A stretch of 64,000 nt of DNA from NCBI RefSeq assembly GCF_000013205.1, contig NC_007775.1:2377001-2441000 (forward strand). The letters run 5' to 3'. Shown here one piece after another: positions 41,121 to 52,180 of the stretch. Source of the stretch: Synechococcus sp. JA-3-3Ab (GTDB taxonomy: Bacteria > Cyanobacteriota > Cyanobacteriia > Thermostichales > Thermostichaceae). Each line of letters begins with the position of its first letter. Position 1 is the stretch's first letter. The notes beneath the pieces are model-generated. The model ran no database searches, was not told the DNA's origin, and saw only the letters and a program-made list of their open reading frames with translations. A program made the translations under genes and the position numbers.

Positions 41121-41465
41121 CTAAGAATCATCCCGAAGGGTTCGCTCCACCACAATGGTCAGCTTGGCCACCAGAGCCCCGATCGCTCCCACAGCCGCCA
41201 ACACCGGGAACAGAGCCGCCCCCAACACCCCTGCCGCCACGCCTACGCCCAGAGGGATCTCGATCAGCGTCTGCCCTTCGGCATTTTTGATCAGAATGCG
41301 GCGAACATTGGCCTCCTCGATCAGCTCGCGAATTTTGGCCAACAGCTCGTCCCCGCTGATCTTAAACTCCTCCACGTGGTACTCCACCTGGGCCGGAGGT
41401 ACATCCTTGGCCTCTATGTCGGCCTTCTCAGGAAAGTTGGGATCCGGCGTCTCATTGGGGTTCAT
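41121..41465 (-). CDS. DUF4342-like protein
   Basis: From ATG 41465 the 114-residue product has an acidic N-terminus. The conserved core follows: EEFKISGDELLAKIRELIEEANVRRILIKN, then TLIEIPLGVGVAAG and a hydrophobic stretch near 75-105. The arrangement fits DUF4342, a small bacterial family with one membrane-prone helix pair. The role is unknown. It lies just upstream of cobS on the same strand, 33 bases apart. Confidence 0.72.
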   Translation of the reverse strand: MNPNETPDPNFPEKADIEAKDVPPAQVEYHVEEFKISGDELLAKIRELIEEANVRRILIKNAEGQTLIEIPLGVGVAAGVLGAALFPVLAAVGAIGALVAKLTIVVERTLRDDS

Positions 41466-41525
41466 GCTGAAGAGGCTCCACACGTCGGTTGGCAGCGGCA
41501 ACTGAGTCCATCCTAAGACCGGATC

Positions 41526-42740
<1,215 letters not shown>

Positions 42741-43391
42741 GCTGAGTTCCTCGTAACTTCAATCACAGACAACTGGAGGAGACTAAGGGGTTCTAGGCCC
42801 TGAAATGAGGGAAGCAGGTTCCAACTTTGCTGCGGCCCCTGACGCCAGATGGAGGGAGTCAAGTTCCGCAGACCCAAACCCCACTTGCGCCGGGCAAGCT
42901 CGCCCGCTTCTAGGCAACCGATCGCTCAGGCCAATCTCGAAGCAGATATCGCTCATAGGGTTTAACCGAACTGGCGCAAAACCCGTTTTGATGGGTAAAA
43001 CCTCCTGAGATCTCGAAAGGCAAGTCTTTGGCTTTGCCTATCCCCTGGCACAATCCAGGCCACTTACTGAGAGGGCAGGATATTCAGCACCTCAATCACC
43101 CCAACCTATAAGGAGAAGAGCGCATTGCAGCCGCCAGCAAGCGACCTTGAGGAAGATCCCTGCAGGCAACTGTAGCCGTTCACACCAAAATGTCTTCCCT
43201 AAATTAGCCCGCCCTTGGGGAAACAGCAACGGGGCAGACGAAGAAAATCTTAACTTCACCCCACCCCGTCCCGGCTCTGAGATCCTGGTCTAGGGGATCC
43301 CTGGGTTGGCCTAGTCCGGGGAAGTGGCTCAATGCTACCTTAAATCAGACTACCTTAAAAGGAAAGGATCCCTGCCAGCGCCGCACCGCCT
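42741..43391. other. Long intergenic region between sigA and metH
   Basis: 651 bases hold the divergent promoters of sigA and metH. I looked for SAM, SAH and cobalamin riboswitch cores before metH and saw none of their fixed motifs. TACCTTAAATCAGACTACC at 43335-43353, with its repeated ACCTTAA, is the most distinct sequence near the metH start. Confidence 0.4.
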
Positions 43392-46300
43392 ATGACCCAT
43401 CCCTTCCTGCAGCATCTCCAGGAACGTGTGATCGTCTTCGACGGGGCAATGGGATCCTCTCTGCAAGCCCAGAACCTGACGGCAGCGGATTTTGGCGGGC
43501 CGGAGCTAGAAGGCTGCAACGAGATCCTGGTGCTGAGCAAGCCGGAGGCGGTGGAGCGGGTACACCGGGGCTTTCTGGAGGTGGGGGCCGATGTCATCGA
43601 GACCGATACTTTTGGCGCCACCTCGATCGTCTTGGCCGAGTACGGGATCGCGGAAAAAGCCTACGAGCTGAACGTGGCGGCAGCGCGCCTGGCCAAGCGG
43701 CTGGCGGCGGAGTTTTCGACGCCGGAAAAGCCTCGCTTTGTGGCCGGCTCCATCGGCCCCACCACCAAGCTGCCCACCCTAGGGCACATCGGTTTTGACG
43801 AGATGCGGGCCAGCTACGCCGAGCAGGTGCGGGGCCTGATCGACGGGGGGGTGGATCTCCTCATCATCGAGACCTGTCAAGATATCCTGCAGACCAAGGC
43901 GGCGCTGGTGGCCGTGCAGCAGGAGTTTGCCCGGCGCGGGATCCGCCTGCCGCTGGTGGTGTCTCTGACCTTTGAGGTGCAGGGGACGATGCTGGTGGGC
44001 ACGGAGATCGGGGCGGCGCTGGCCATCCTGGAGCCCTACCCCATCGATGTGCTGGGCCTCAACTGCGCCACCGGGCCGGACAAGATGGCTGAGCACATCC
44101 GCTACCTCTCCCGCCATTCTCCCTTTCCCATCTCCTGCATCCCCAACGCCGGCCTGCCGGAAAACATCGGCGGCAAGGCCCACTACAAGCTCACGCCGGA
44201 GCAGTTGCGCTTCCACCTGGAGCACTTTGTGCGGGATCTGGGGGTGGCGGTGGTGGGGGGCTGCTGCGGCACCCGCCCGGGTCACATCGCCGCTTTGGTG
44301 GAGGCTGTGCGGGGGCTGCGGCCCAAACGCCGCTCCGTCGAGCGCATCCAGGCTGCCGCTTCCATCTATGCCCCTCAGCCCTACCTGCAGGAGAACTCTT
44401 TTTTGATCATCGGCGAGCGGCTCAACGCCAGCGGCTCCAAGAAGATGCGGGAGCTGCTGAATGCCGAAGATTGGGACGGCCTGGTGGCCCTGGCGCGGGA
44501 GCAGGTGCGGGAGGGATCCCACATCTTGGATGTCAACGTGGACTATGTGGGCCGGGACGGGGTGCGGGATATGCGGGAGCTGGTCTCGCGGCTGGTGACC
44601 CAGATACCCATTCCCCTGATGCTGGATTCCACCGACTGGCAGAAGATGGAGGCCGGCCTCAAGGTGGCCGGGGGCAAGTGCCTGCTCAACTCCACCAACT
44701 ACGAGGATGGGGAAGAGCGCTTCTTCAAGGTGCTGGAGCTGGCCAAGACCTACGGCGCGGGGGTGGTCATCGGCACCATCGACGAGGAGGGCATGGCCCG
44801 CACCGCCGAGAAGAAGTTCCAGATTGCCGAGCGGGCCTATCGCCAGGCCGTTGAGTACGGGATCCCGCCCTACGAGATTTTCTTTGACCCGCTGGCTTTG
44901 CCCATCTCCACCGGCATCGAGGAAGACCGGGCCAACGGGGCGGCTACCCTGGAGGCCATCCGCCGCATCCGCCAGGCTTTTCCTGAGGCCCACATTCTCT
45001 TGGGCATCTCCAACATCTCCTTTGGGCTCTCGCCGGCAGCCCGCGTGGTCTTGAACTCGGTGTTTTTGCACGAGTGCCGCCAGGCCGGCCTGGATGCCGC
45101 CATCGTCAGCGCCGCCAAGATCCTGCCCCTGAGCAAGATCCCGGAAGAACAGCAGCAGGTGTGCCGGGATCTGATCTGGGATCGGCGCCAGTTCAACGCT
45201 GAGGGCATCTGCACCTACGATCCCCTGGCGCGGCTGACGGAGCTGTTTGCGGGGGTTTCCGGGCAGGAGCTGCGGGCGACCGGATCCCTGGCCAAACTGC
45301 CCTTGGAGGAGCGGCTGCGGCGGCACATCATCGACGGCGAGCGCATCGGCCTGGAGGAGACCCTGGCAGAGGCGCTGCAGAAATACCCCCCCCTGGAGAT
45401 CATCAACACCTTTTTGCTAGACGGCATGAAGGAGGTGGGGGAGCTTTTTGGCGCCGGCAAAATGCAACTGCCGTTTGTGCTGCAGTCGGCAGAAACCATG
45501 AAGGCGGCGGTGAAATACCTGGAGCCCTTCATGGAAAAAGTAGGCGGGGAGGTGTGCAAAGGCACCTTCTTGATCGCCACCGTCAAGGGGGATGTCCACG
45601 ACATCGGCAAAAACCTGGTGGACATCATCCTCACCAACAACGGCTACAAGGTCATCAATTTGGGCATCAAGCAGCCGGTGGAAAACATCATCGAGGCCTA
45701 CGAAAAGTACAAGCCCGACTGCATTGCCATGAGCGGCCTGTTGGTGAAATCCACCGCCTTTATGAAAGAGAATCTGGAGGTGTTTAACGAGCGGGGCATT
45801 ACCGTGCCGGTGATCTTGGGAGGGGCGGCCCTCACCCGCCGCTTTGTGGAAGAAGACTGCCGCCAGACCTACAAGGGCCAAGTCATCTACGGCCGCGACG
45901 CCTTTGCCGACCTGCACTTTATGGATCGGCTGATGCAGGCCAAGGCGGCCGGGCGCTGGGATGACCGGCTGGGTTTTCTGGATAACTTCGAGCTGGGATC
46001 CCGCTCTGACAACCGCCAGAGGAGAGCTGCGGCAGCCGTGGAGGAAAGGGATCCCACCTTGCCGGCTCCAGAGGTGACCGTGGGCGCCGCTCCTGCCCCT
46101 GCTGTCTCGGCTGGCGACGGCGGGGCAGACACCCGTCGTTCCGAGGCGGTTACCCTCGATACCGAGCGGCCCATCCCCCCCTTCTGGGGATCCCAAGTTC
46201 TCGAGCCGGATCAGATCCCCTGGCCGGAGGTCTTCTTCTACATCGACAAGCAGGCCCTGGTGGCCGGCCAGTGGCAGATCCGCAAGCCGCGCGACCAGTC

Positions 46301-47051
46301 GGCGGAGGAGTTTGCCCAGTTTCTCGCCACCCAGGTGGAGCCGGTGATCGAGCGCTGGAAGGAGCGGATTGTTACCGAGGACTTGCTGCGCCCGCAGGTG
46401 GTTTATGGCTACTTCCCGGCGCAGGCGGAAGGGAATACGGTGATCCTCTTCGACCCGGCCAGCTTCCCCGAGCTGTTTGCTCTAGAGCCCGGCTCCACCA
46501 CCTATTTGCAATTGCCCACCGTCGATCGCCCTCGGCTTTCTCCCCAGGTGCGGGAGCTGGCCCGCTTCACCTTCCCCCGCCAGAAGAGCGGCCAGCGCCT
46601 CTGCATTGCCGACTTCTTCGCCGACCGCTCCACCGGCCTGGTGGACGTCTTCCCCATGCAGGCAGTTACAGTGGGGCCAGAGGCCACGGCCTACGCCCAG
46701 CACCTCTTTGCCGAGGGCCAGTACACCGACTATCTCTATTTCCACGGCCTGGCCGTCACCCTGGCAGAGGCCTTGGCGGAGTGGTGCCATGCCCGCATCC
46801 GGCGGGAGCTGGGCTTTGGCGGCGAGGACAGCCCCGACATCCGCCAGATCCTGCACCAGGGCTACCGCGGCTCCCGCTACAGCTTCGGCTATCCCGCCTG
46901 CCCCAACATCGCCGATCAGCGAGTTTTGTTGGAGCTGCTCCAGACGGAGCGCATCGGCCTGAGGATGGACGAAAGCGACCAGTTGGATCCTGAGCAGTCC
47001 ACCACCGCCATCGTCGCCTACCACCCGGCGGCCCGCTATTTCAATACTTGA
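43392..47051 (+). CDS. metH: Cobalamin-dependent methionine synthase
   Basis: The 1219-residue, four-module enzyme transfers methyl from methyltetrahydrofolate to homocysteine through B12. The homocysteine domain (1-310) has zinc cysteines in LNCATGP and [10 protein letters not shown]. The pterin domain is about 335-600. The cap and B12 domain (about 640-880) have DVHDIGKN, whose His ligates cobalt, near 735. The SAM-activation domain runs from about 950 to the end. A Pro/Ala/Glu-rich linker at about 875-925 is longer than usual. It is the main B12 user in the window, beside genes for B12 synthesis. Confidence 0.97.
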   Translation: MTHPFLQHLQERVIVFDGAMGSSLQAQNLTAADFGGPELEGCNEILVLSKPEAVERVHRGFLEVGADVIETDTFGATSIVLAEYGIAEKAYELNVAAARLAKRLAAEFSTPEKPRFVAGSIGPTTKLPTLGHIGFDEMRASYAEQVRGLIDGGVDLLIIETCQDILQTKAALVAVQQEFARRGIRLPLVVSLTFEVQGTMLVGTEIGAALAILEPYPIDVLGLNCATGPDKMAEHIRYLSRHSPFPISCIPNAGLPENIGGKAHYKLTPEQLRFHLEHFVRDLGVAVVGGCCGTRPGHIAALVEAVRGLRPKRRSVERIQAAASIYAPQPYLQENSFLIIGERLNASGSKKMRELLNAEDWDGLVALAREQVREGSHILDVNVDYVGRDGVRDMRELVSRLVTQIPIPLMLDSTDWQKMEAGLKVAGGKCLLNSTNYEDGEERFFKVLELAKTYGAGVVIGTIDEEGMARTAEKKFQIAERAYRQAVEYGIPPYEIFFDPLALPISTGIEEDRANGAATLEAIRRIRQAFPEAHILLGISNISFGLSPAARVVLNSVFLHECRQAGLDAAIVSAAKILPLSKIPEEQQQVCRDLIWDRRQFNAEGICTYDPLARLTELFAGVSGQELRATGSLAKLPLEERLRRHIIDGERIGLEETLAEALQKYPPLEIINTFLLDGMKEVGELFGAGKMQLPFVLQSAETMKAAVKYLEPFMEKVGGEVCKGTFLIATVKGDVHDIGKNLVDIILTNNGYKVINLGIKQPVENIIEAYEKYKPDCIAMSGLLVKSTAFMKENLEVFNERGITVPVILGGAALTRRFVEEDCRQTYKGQVIYGRDAFADLHFMDRLMQAKAAGRWDDRLGFLDNFELGSRSDNRQRRAAAAVEERDPTLPAPEVTVGAAPAPAVSAGDGGADTRRSEAVTLDTERPIPPFWGSQVLEPDQIPWPEVFFYIDKQALVAGQWQIRKPRDQSAEEFAQFLATQVEPVIERWKERIVTEDLLRPQVVYGYFPAQAEGNTVILFDPASFPELFALEPGSTTYLQLPTVDRPRLSPQVRELARFTFPRQKSGQRLCIADFFADRSTGLVDVFPMQAVTVGPEATAYAQHLFAEGQYTDYLYFHGLAVTLAEALAEWCHARIRRELGFGGEDSPDIRQILHQGYRGSRYSFGYPACPNIADQRVLLELLQTERIGLRMDESDQLDPEQSTTAIVAYHPAARYFNT

Positions 47052-47081
47052 TCCCTCACCCCCGGCCCCTCTCCCTAGAGG
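47052..47081. repeat. Dispersed CCCCTCTCCC hairpin repeat, copy 5
   Basis: CCCTCACCCCCGGCCCCTCTCCC is followed by a short AGAGGAG arm, between the metH and potC stops. It encodes the last residues (SSRERGRG) and stop of potC. Confidence 0.75.
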
Positions 47082-47859
47082 AGCGGCTGAGCAGGGGAAA
47101 GCCCATCACGGCAACCAAGGTTATCGCGACGATCACGGTGGAGAGGGCGTTGATCTCCGGCGTCACCCCTCGCCGCGCCGTGCTGTAGATCAAAATGGGC
47201 AGGGTCTGGCTTTCGGGCCCGCTGGTGAAAAAGGAGATCACAAAATCGTCGATGGAGAGGGTAAAGGCCAGCAGCGCCGCGGCCAGGATCCCTGGCATGG
47301 CCAGCGGCAGTGTGACGTAGCGCAGCTTCTGCCAGGTGTTGGCGTAGAGGTCGTAGGCGGCTTCCTCCAAAGCCGGATCCAAAAGCTGCAGGCGGCTGCG
47401 CACCACGATGGCCACAAAGGCAATCTGAAAGGTGATGTGGGCAATCACCATCGTCCCCAGGCCCAGCTCAAACCAGCCGGTGTAGGCGCGCACCAACTGG
47501 TAAAACAACAGCAGGGTAATGGCCATCACAATGTCGGGGACGACCACCGGCAACAGCAGCAGTCCCTGCACAGCCTTCTGGCCGGGGAAGCGGTAGCGGT
47601 ACAGCCCATAGCCCAAAAGGGATCCCAGCAGCGTGCTCACCAGGGTGCTGACTCCAGCCAAGACAAGGGTATTTTGCGTGGCCTGCCAGATCGCAGCATT
47701 GCGAAAGAGAGCCCAGTACCAATCGAAGGTAAAGCCTGTCCACACCAACCCGAAGCGGGCGCGGTTAAAGGAATAGACAGCAATGAGCAAAATCGGCAGG
47801 TAGAGAAAGCCATAGATGGCATAGCTCACTCCCCGCAGCCAGATGGGTATCTTCGCCAC
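47056..47859 (-). CDS. potC: ABC transporter permease, PotC-like
   Basis: The 267-residue product has six hydrophobic segments and the EAA loop EEAAYDLYANTWQKLRYVTLPLAMPGI near 173. It also has FTLSIDDFVISFFTSG near 205, the pattern of spermidine/putrescine PotC. No ATPase, partner permease or binding protein is next to it, so it must work with genes elsewhere. The C-terminal residues come from a dispersed repeat. Confidence 0.9.
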   Translation of the reverse strand: MAKIPIWLRGVSYAIYGFLYLPILLIAVYSFNRARFGLVWTGFTFDWYWALFRNAAIWQATQNTLVLAGVSTLVSTLLGSLLGYGLYRYRFPGQKAVQGLLLLPVVVPDIVMAITLLLFYQLVRAYTGWFELGLGTMVIAHITFQIAFVAIVVRSRLQLLDPALEEAAYDLYANTWQKLRYVTLPLAMPGILAAALLAFTLSIDDFVISFFTSGPESQTLPILIYSTARRGVTPEINALSTVIVAITLVAVMGFPLLSRSSRERGRG

Positions 47860-47980
47860 TCCCCTTCCTGCCCTCCCAGGGATCTGCCGGAAAAAGCGGC
47901 CGCGCTGCCAGCCTACCTCCCTCCAAGTCTATAGCTCGCTGCCTATGGCAAGATGTAGCAAAACTGTATGCTGCCTGCCG

Positions 47981-48010
47981 CTCCCCTCTCCCTTTGGCGG
48001 GGGGGCCGAG
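47981..48010. repeat. Dispersed hairpin repeat relic, copy 6
   Basis: CTCCCCTCTCCCTTTGGCGGG is only partly matched by a right arm; it is the most diverged member. It sits in the 268-base gap between potC and the alpha/beta-hydrolase gene, where I see nothing else. Confidence 0.5.
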
Positions 48011-48127
48011 GCAGCCGAAATGCCGAGGGGGTTCTCTGTCTGCCGGCCTAAGAAGCTCGGCATGAGGGCGGTTTCTTAGTCTAAATCCGGGAAAGCCACC
48101 TTGCCTAAAGGGAGGAGTCGGCGTCCC

Positions 48128-49039
48128 TTAGTCCAGCTTTGGGCTCAAGCTCTCCAGAAACTCTCGAATCAAGGGCAGCACCTGCTCCGCATGCAGGGCG
48201 GGGATGGCGTGTCCAGCACCGGGCAGGATCTTGAGCTGGGCTCCAGGGATCCCCTCCGCATAGGCTTGGCAATGCCAGAGGGGAATGGTGTCGTCCCGCT
48301 CAGCGGCAACTACTAGGGTGGGAACCTGAATGGCATGAAGCTGACGTTCGACCGTATCGACGGCAGCTTGGGGGCGCAGGCGCTGGCGGAGAAATTGGCG
48401 GGCCACCGGCTGTTGGCGCAGGGATCCCCGCAGCCACAGCAGCCAAGCCAGTCGCTCCTCCCAACGTCCCCAACGGGCCAGGGGGATGGCGGCTCGCAGC
48501 AGCCTATCAACCCACGCGCCTTCCCGGAGCAAAAGCCGCATGTGCCGGTAGCGTTTGACAAAGCTGTCGTCGCGGATCCCGGCAGGCGCCAGTAAGACCA
48601 ACCCCCGCAGGGGGTAACGAATGGCGTAGGCCGCCGCCACCCAGCCGCCAAAAGAGTGGCCCACCAACACCGGCTCAGGCAGGCGCAGCGCCTCGACAAA
48701 CCCGCGCACAAACTCTACCTCCACGGCGATGTCGTAGCGCAGAGCCGGTTGGCTGGACTGACCAAACCCCAGCAAATCCAGGGCGATGCAGCGGTATCGG
48801 TCGCCCAACCCTTGCATCAGCGGCCACCAATTGGCGTGAGTGGCCATGAAGCCGTGCAAAAACAGCAGCGGCATCTCGCCTTGCCCCAGCTCCCGATAGG
48901 CGGCCCAGCAGGACTCTGCTCCCGCCAGATTTAATCCCTCCAACTGCACCCTGTGCAGCGGGATCTCTTGAATGCGGGCCCTCAACTCCGCCAGACGCTG
49001 CGCCAAGGGCAGTCGTTCCAGTAGCTCTTGCTCCCTCAT
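48128..49039 (-). CDS. Alpha/beta-hydrolase fold protein
   Basis: The 303-residue soluble product has the oxyanion HGFMATHANWW near 80, nucleophile Ser in VGHSFGG near 149, Asp in AAERDDTIPLW near 247 and His in GAGHAIP near 277. It is broadly like cyanobacterial epoxide-hydrolase/haloperoxidase-type enzymes, but the substrate cannot be told. No neighbours share its strand closely. The IS200/IS605 element begins about 140 bases upstream of its start. Confidence 0.87.
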   Translation of the reverse strand: MREQELLERLPLAQRLAELRARIQEIPLHRVQLEGLNLAGAESCWAAYRELGQGEMPLLFLHGFMATHANWWPLMQGLGDRYRCIALDLLGFGQSSQPALRYDIAVEVEFVRGFVEALRLPEPVLVGHSFGGWVAAAYAIRYPLRGLVLLAPAGIRDDSFVKRYRHMRLLLREGAWVDRLLRAAIPLARWGRWEERLAWLLWLRGSLRQQPVARQFLRQRLRPQAAVDTVERQLHAIQVPTLVVAAERDDTIPLWHCQAYAEGIPGAQLKILPGAGHAIPALHAEQVLPLIREFLESLSPKLD

Positions 49040-49211
49040 CAGCTCCCTAGTCGACGAATACAGCTTTTTCCACTTCTAAGGGATCCCCTCCGCTCTCTCC
49101 GAGCTGGTCGGAAAAAGCTGCCATCAGAACCTCTGGGGTACTCCCGCCACAGCGCAGCTTGGCGGGATGGGGGATAGGCGGTGAGACGAAGGGGTTCAAT
49201 GCCCCTGAGTC

Positions 49212-49688
49212 TCACAATCTGGGCGTTGCCTGCTGCTCGACATACTTCTTCAACTCCTCAACGGTGACCCCACCACAAGAGGCAACAAAATAGGCCCCTG
49301 TCCAAAATACAGGCTTGCTGTAGAACCGTGCCACCTCTGTGGCGAACTCTTTGCGAATCAACCGGCTGGAGACTGTTTTCAGGTTGTTCACCAGCTTCGA
49401 GACCTGAACATCCGGCGGAAAACTCACCAACAGATGCACATGATCCGCCTCACCCTTGAACTCCACCAAGGAACAGCGCCACTTTTGGCAGGTCGCTCGA
49501 AATATATCTTCCAGCCTCTGCAACATTGGAGCAGTTATCACCCGACGACGGTACTTTGTCACCAGCACCAAGTGGATTTGTAGGCTGTAAACAGAACGAT
49601 GGCCTATGTTGTAGCTCGTTGCGCTAAATGCTAGAACCGTCTCATGATTATCACCTACGAGTACCGGATCCTGCCCAGCGACGACCAA
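49212..49688 (-). CDS. tnpA: IS200/IS605 TnpA, HUH-type Y1 transposase
   Basis: The 158-residue product has the HUH metal site in DHVHLLVSF near 83 and the catalytic Tyr in EELKKYVEQQ near 148, with LVLVTKYRRRVI near 40. It catalyses peel-and-paste transposition of single-stranded DNA. The start is unclear: ATG 49688 makes it overlap tnpB by 45 bases, and a later non-standard start is possible. The 3' end runs into the left-end hairpin. Confidence 0.87.
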   Translation of the reverse strand: MVVAGQDPVLVGDNHETVLAFSATSYNIGHRSVYSLQIHLVLVTKYRRRVITAPMLQRLEDIFRATCQKWRCSLVEFKGEADHVHLLVSFPPDVQVSKLVNNLKTVSSRLIRKEFATEVARFYSKPVFWTGAYFVASCGGVTVEELKKYVEQQATPRL

Positions 49689-50885
49689 GCCGCTCTGATG
49701 ACCGAGTGGCTGGAATTGTTGCGGCGGCAGTGGAACGACGCTCTGGGGCAGAGACTGGACTGGCTGACCGCAACCCGTTGCCCAATTGACCGTTGCAGTC
49801 TTGTCTCGTGCCCGTTGCCTGTGTCAGAAGCTCCGCTGGAGCCGAATTATTATCGGCAGGCGGGATCCCTCAAACAAATCAAGCAACTGTTCCCGGCTTA
49901 CCGGGGCATTTACGCTGATGTGCTGCAGCAAAACTTGATACGGCTGGACAAGGCGTGGAAAGCGTGGCAGGTGCCGGATAGCACAGGCAAGCGGCGGGGG
50001 CGGCCTCGCTTCAAAAAAGCGGGGGAGTTGAGATCCTTCACATTCCCCCGCATCAATTGCCCCAAGGCGGGAGCGCATCTGGAAGGGGAGACTCTGCGGC
50101 TGAGCAAGATTGGCTCGATGCCTGTGGTGCTGCACCGCCCCTTGCCGGAGGGGTTTGTACCAAAAACCTGCACAGTGGTGCGCAAGGCCGATGGGTGGTA
50201 TGTCTGCATCAGCTTGGAAGACAAAAGCGTTCCTCTCCCAGAGCCTGTGCCGGTCAAAAAGGCGGTGGGCATTGATGTGGGATTGGATAGGTTTCTCACC
50301 ACCAGCGATGGGGAGGTGGTGCCTATCCCGCGGTACTACCGCCAAGCTCAAAAGCACTTGGCCCGACAGCAGCGGCAACTGAGCCGCAAGGTGAAGGGAT
50401 CCGCCAACTGGAAGAGACAAGCCACGAAAGTTGCTTGTTTGCAGTTGCACGTTGCCCGACAACGCAAAGCGTTCCACTACCAAGTGGCGCACTGGCTGGT
50501 GGGGCAATACGACCTGTTGGTGGTGGAGGATCTCAACGTCCGAGGGCTGGCACGGACTCGGTTGGCTAAATCGATTTTGGATGCGGCTTGGGGACGATTT
50601 CTTGACATTCTGACAGCAGTGGCGGTCAAACGCGGCAAACAGGTGTTGAGAGTAGAACCCCGTGGTACGTCCCAAAATTGTTGTGTTTGTGAGGAGCGTG
50701 TTCCCAAGACCTTGTCGGAACGGGTGCATGATTGCCCTCGTTGCGGGTCGTGGGACAGAGACTTGAACGCTGCTATCGAGATTTTGAAGCGTGGACTCAG
50801 GTCCCCCCGTATACGGGGGGATATAGGGGGGCGGTGGGACTGCCGCTCTCTGGCTGTGGAGGATCCTGGTTTACCAGTCCGTTGA
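49644..50885 (+). CDS. tnpB: IS605-type TnpB nuclease
   Basis: The 413-residue product appears intact. RuvC acidic residues are in GIDVGLDRF near 211, VVEDLNVRG near 295 and DRDLNAAIEI near 372. The zinc ribbon is CCVCEE...CPRC. The last ~30 residues (SPRIRGDIGGRWD...) are encoded by the GTATAC palindrome module and beyond, past the usual TnpB end. It is an RNA-guided nuclease family; the guide would come from its 3' end (see the right-end hairpin). Confidence 0.92.
   Translation: MIITYEYRILPSDDQAALMTEWLELLRRQWNDALGQRLDWLTATRCPIDRCSLVSCPLPVSEAPLEPNYYRQAGSLKQIKQLFPAYRGIYADVLQQNLIRLDKAWKAWQVPDSTGKRRGRPRFKKAGELRSFTFPRINCPKAGAHLEGETLRLSKIGSMPVVLHRPLPEGFVPKTCTVVRKADGWYVCISLEDKSVPLPEPVPVKKAVGIDVGLDRFLTTSDGEVVPIPRYYRQAQKHLARQQRQLSRKVKGSANWKRQATKVACLQLHVARQRKAFHYQVAHWLVGQYDLLVVEDLNVRGLARTRLAKSILDAAWGRFLDILTAVAVKRGKQVLRVEPRGTSQNCCVCEERVPKTLSERVHDCPRCGSWDRDLNAAIEILKRGLRSPRIRGDIGGRWDCRSLAVEDPGLPVR
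50803..50834. repeat. GTATAC-centred palindrome module, copy 2 (perfect 18-mer)
   Basis: CCCCCCGTATACGGGGGG at 50803-50820 is followed by ATATAGGGGGGC. It lies inside the 3' end of an intact tnpB. Confidence 0.85.
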
Positions 50886-50916
50886 AGCAGCAACTCCGGG
50901 AAGTGATTCTCGGAAG

Positions 50917-50950
50917 CTCCCGTCTACAGCCCGTCAGGGCTTAGCGGGAG
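50917..50950 (+). ncRNA. Two-tier hairpin at tnpB right end (candidate omega RNA 3' end)
   Basis: The outer stem is CTCCCG/CGGGAG and the inner stem AGCCC-GTCA-GGGCT, about 30 bases after the tnpB stop and just before the element end (about 50960). In related elements this structure lies within the omega RNA whose 3' neighbour bases act as guide. The RNA itself is inferred. Confidence 0.5.
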
Positions 50951-50960
50951 AGGATGTCAC

Positions 50961-51911
50961 TCAAGCGAGCAACTGTAAGTGGGGAGGGGGAGTTTTCAGC
51001 CAGTCTTGGCAGCTCAGCAGCCCCTCGCGAAAGCGGGTGGCCGCCTGCGATTGATAGCGCTCCGGGTTAAACGCCAGCCAAAGGGTGCGCCGTATCTGCA
51101 GCCCTTCCACCGCCAGCTTTTTCAGCCGCCCTTGCTCCAAGTCGGAGCCCACCGCCACCATCGACAAAAAAGCCACCCCCAAGCCAGCCTGGACGGCATT
51201 CTTGATTGCCTCAATCGAGCTGAGTTCCAGCCGTACATTTAGCTGGCCCGGGTTGATGCCGTGGCGATTCAGCACCCGGTCGATGGTCTGCCGCGTGGAA
51301 GACTGGGGATCCAGGGTAATGAAGGGCAAAGTCAACAGATCCACAAGGGCGGGAGCATCGAGGGCACAGCTGGGGGCGCCGACCAACACGTATTCGTCTT
51401 CCGCCAGAGCAATCACCTTCAAATGCCGCTGTAAGTCAAAGGGGATCTCCCCGCCGACAATGGCCAGATCCAGCCGACCCTCCACCAGCTTCTGGGCAAT
51501 TCGCCGTGTGGATTGCACCAAGAGCTGCACCGAAATCTGGGGATAGCTGCGGTGATACTGCGCGATCAAAGAGGGCATGACGTAGGTGCCCACCGTTTGG
51601 CTGGCCCCCAAAACCAAGTGCCCCCCTCCCATCTCTTGCAAATTGGCCAGAGCTTGAACCGCTTCCCGGCAGAGCTTGAGGATGCGCTCGCTGTAGTGCA
51701 GCAACACCTGCCCCGCATCCGTCAGCTCCACCTTGCGCCCGCCGCGGTCAAACAACACCACTCCCAACTGTCGCTCCAGGTTCTGCACCTGCAAGCTGAC
51801 CGCTGGCTGGGAGACAAACAGGCTCTCCGCAGCCCGCCGAAAACTCCCCTGCTGCGCAATCGCCTGAACGATGAGGAGCTGATCCAGGGTAAACGGCAGT
51901 TCATCCGCCAT
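50961..51911 (-). CDS. LysR-family regulator, RbcR/CmpR/NdhR-like
   Basis: The 316-residue product (ATG 51911) has an N-terminal winged HTH (about 10-66, SFRRAAESLFVSQPAVSLQVQNLERQL) and a periplasmic-binding-like effector domain (about 95-300). The HTH and SIEAIKNAVQAGLGVAFLS resemble cyanobacterial CO2/RuBisCO regulators, which respond to 2-phosphoglycolate or 2-oxoglutarate. No carbon-fixation operon is adjacent. The C-terminus ends exactly at the edge of an IS200/IS605 element, so the last residues may have been changed by the insertion. Confidence 0.85.
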   Translation of the reverse strand: MADELPFTLDQLLIVQAIAQQGSFRRAAESLFVSQPAVSLQVQNLERQLGVVLFDRGGRKVELTDAGQVLLHYSERILKLCREAVQALANLQEMGGGHLVLGASQTVGTYVMPSLIAQYHRSYPQISVQLLVQSTRRIAQKLVEGRLDLAIVGGEIPFDLQRHLKVIALAEDEYVLVGAPSCALDAPALVDLLTLPFITLDPQSSTRQTIDRVLNRHGINPGQLNVRLELSSIEAIKNAVQAGLGVAFLSMVAVGSDLEQGRLKKLAVEGLQIRRTLWLAFNPERYQSQAATRFREGLLSCQDWLKTPPPHLQLLA

Positions 51912-52180
51912 AGGGAACTCCAAATCACCCAGCGGGATCCCTTTCAACCCAGCGAACTCGGCAGCCCAGGATCGAAAGCCCGCCTGAGATCATCATATAT
52001 AAGCAGGCTAAATACTAAGAAAATACAAAAGGTGAGCAATCTCGAGAGAACGGCTCGCTCCCGCCTTTTGGACGGGATCTGGGGTGGAGCGCCTCTCCCG
52101 AAGAGCCGTTGAAACTGTTTGTTGAAGTTGAGAGCCATCCCCAAGGGCCAGGCGGCTCTGGACCTGTCTTTGGCTTCCCT

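Larger units (their letters stand above)
49181..50960 (+). mobile_element. IS200/IS605-type element with divergent tnpA and tnpB
   Basis: tnpA (minus) and tnpB (plus) diverge, with both ends marked by hairpins. At the left, GTGAGAC 49181-49187 pairs with GTCTCAC 49209-49215 around an inner GGGG/CCCC. At the right, CTCCCG 50917-50922 pairs with CGGGAG 50945-50950 around AGCCC/GGGCT. Subterminal hairpins are what TnpA of this superfamily binds. The right end abuts the stop codon of the LysR gene at 50961. Boundaries are estimates, as there is no second copy. Confidence 0.85.

Noticed and set aside
42741-43391. A SAM, SAH or cobalamin riboswitch before metH
   Set aside because: None of the fixed core motifs could be found in the 651 bases.
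44113-44413. Antisense and out-of-frame ORFs across metH
   Set aside because: Typical G+C-driven shadows of a long conserved gene with all four expected modules in frame.
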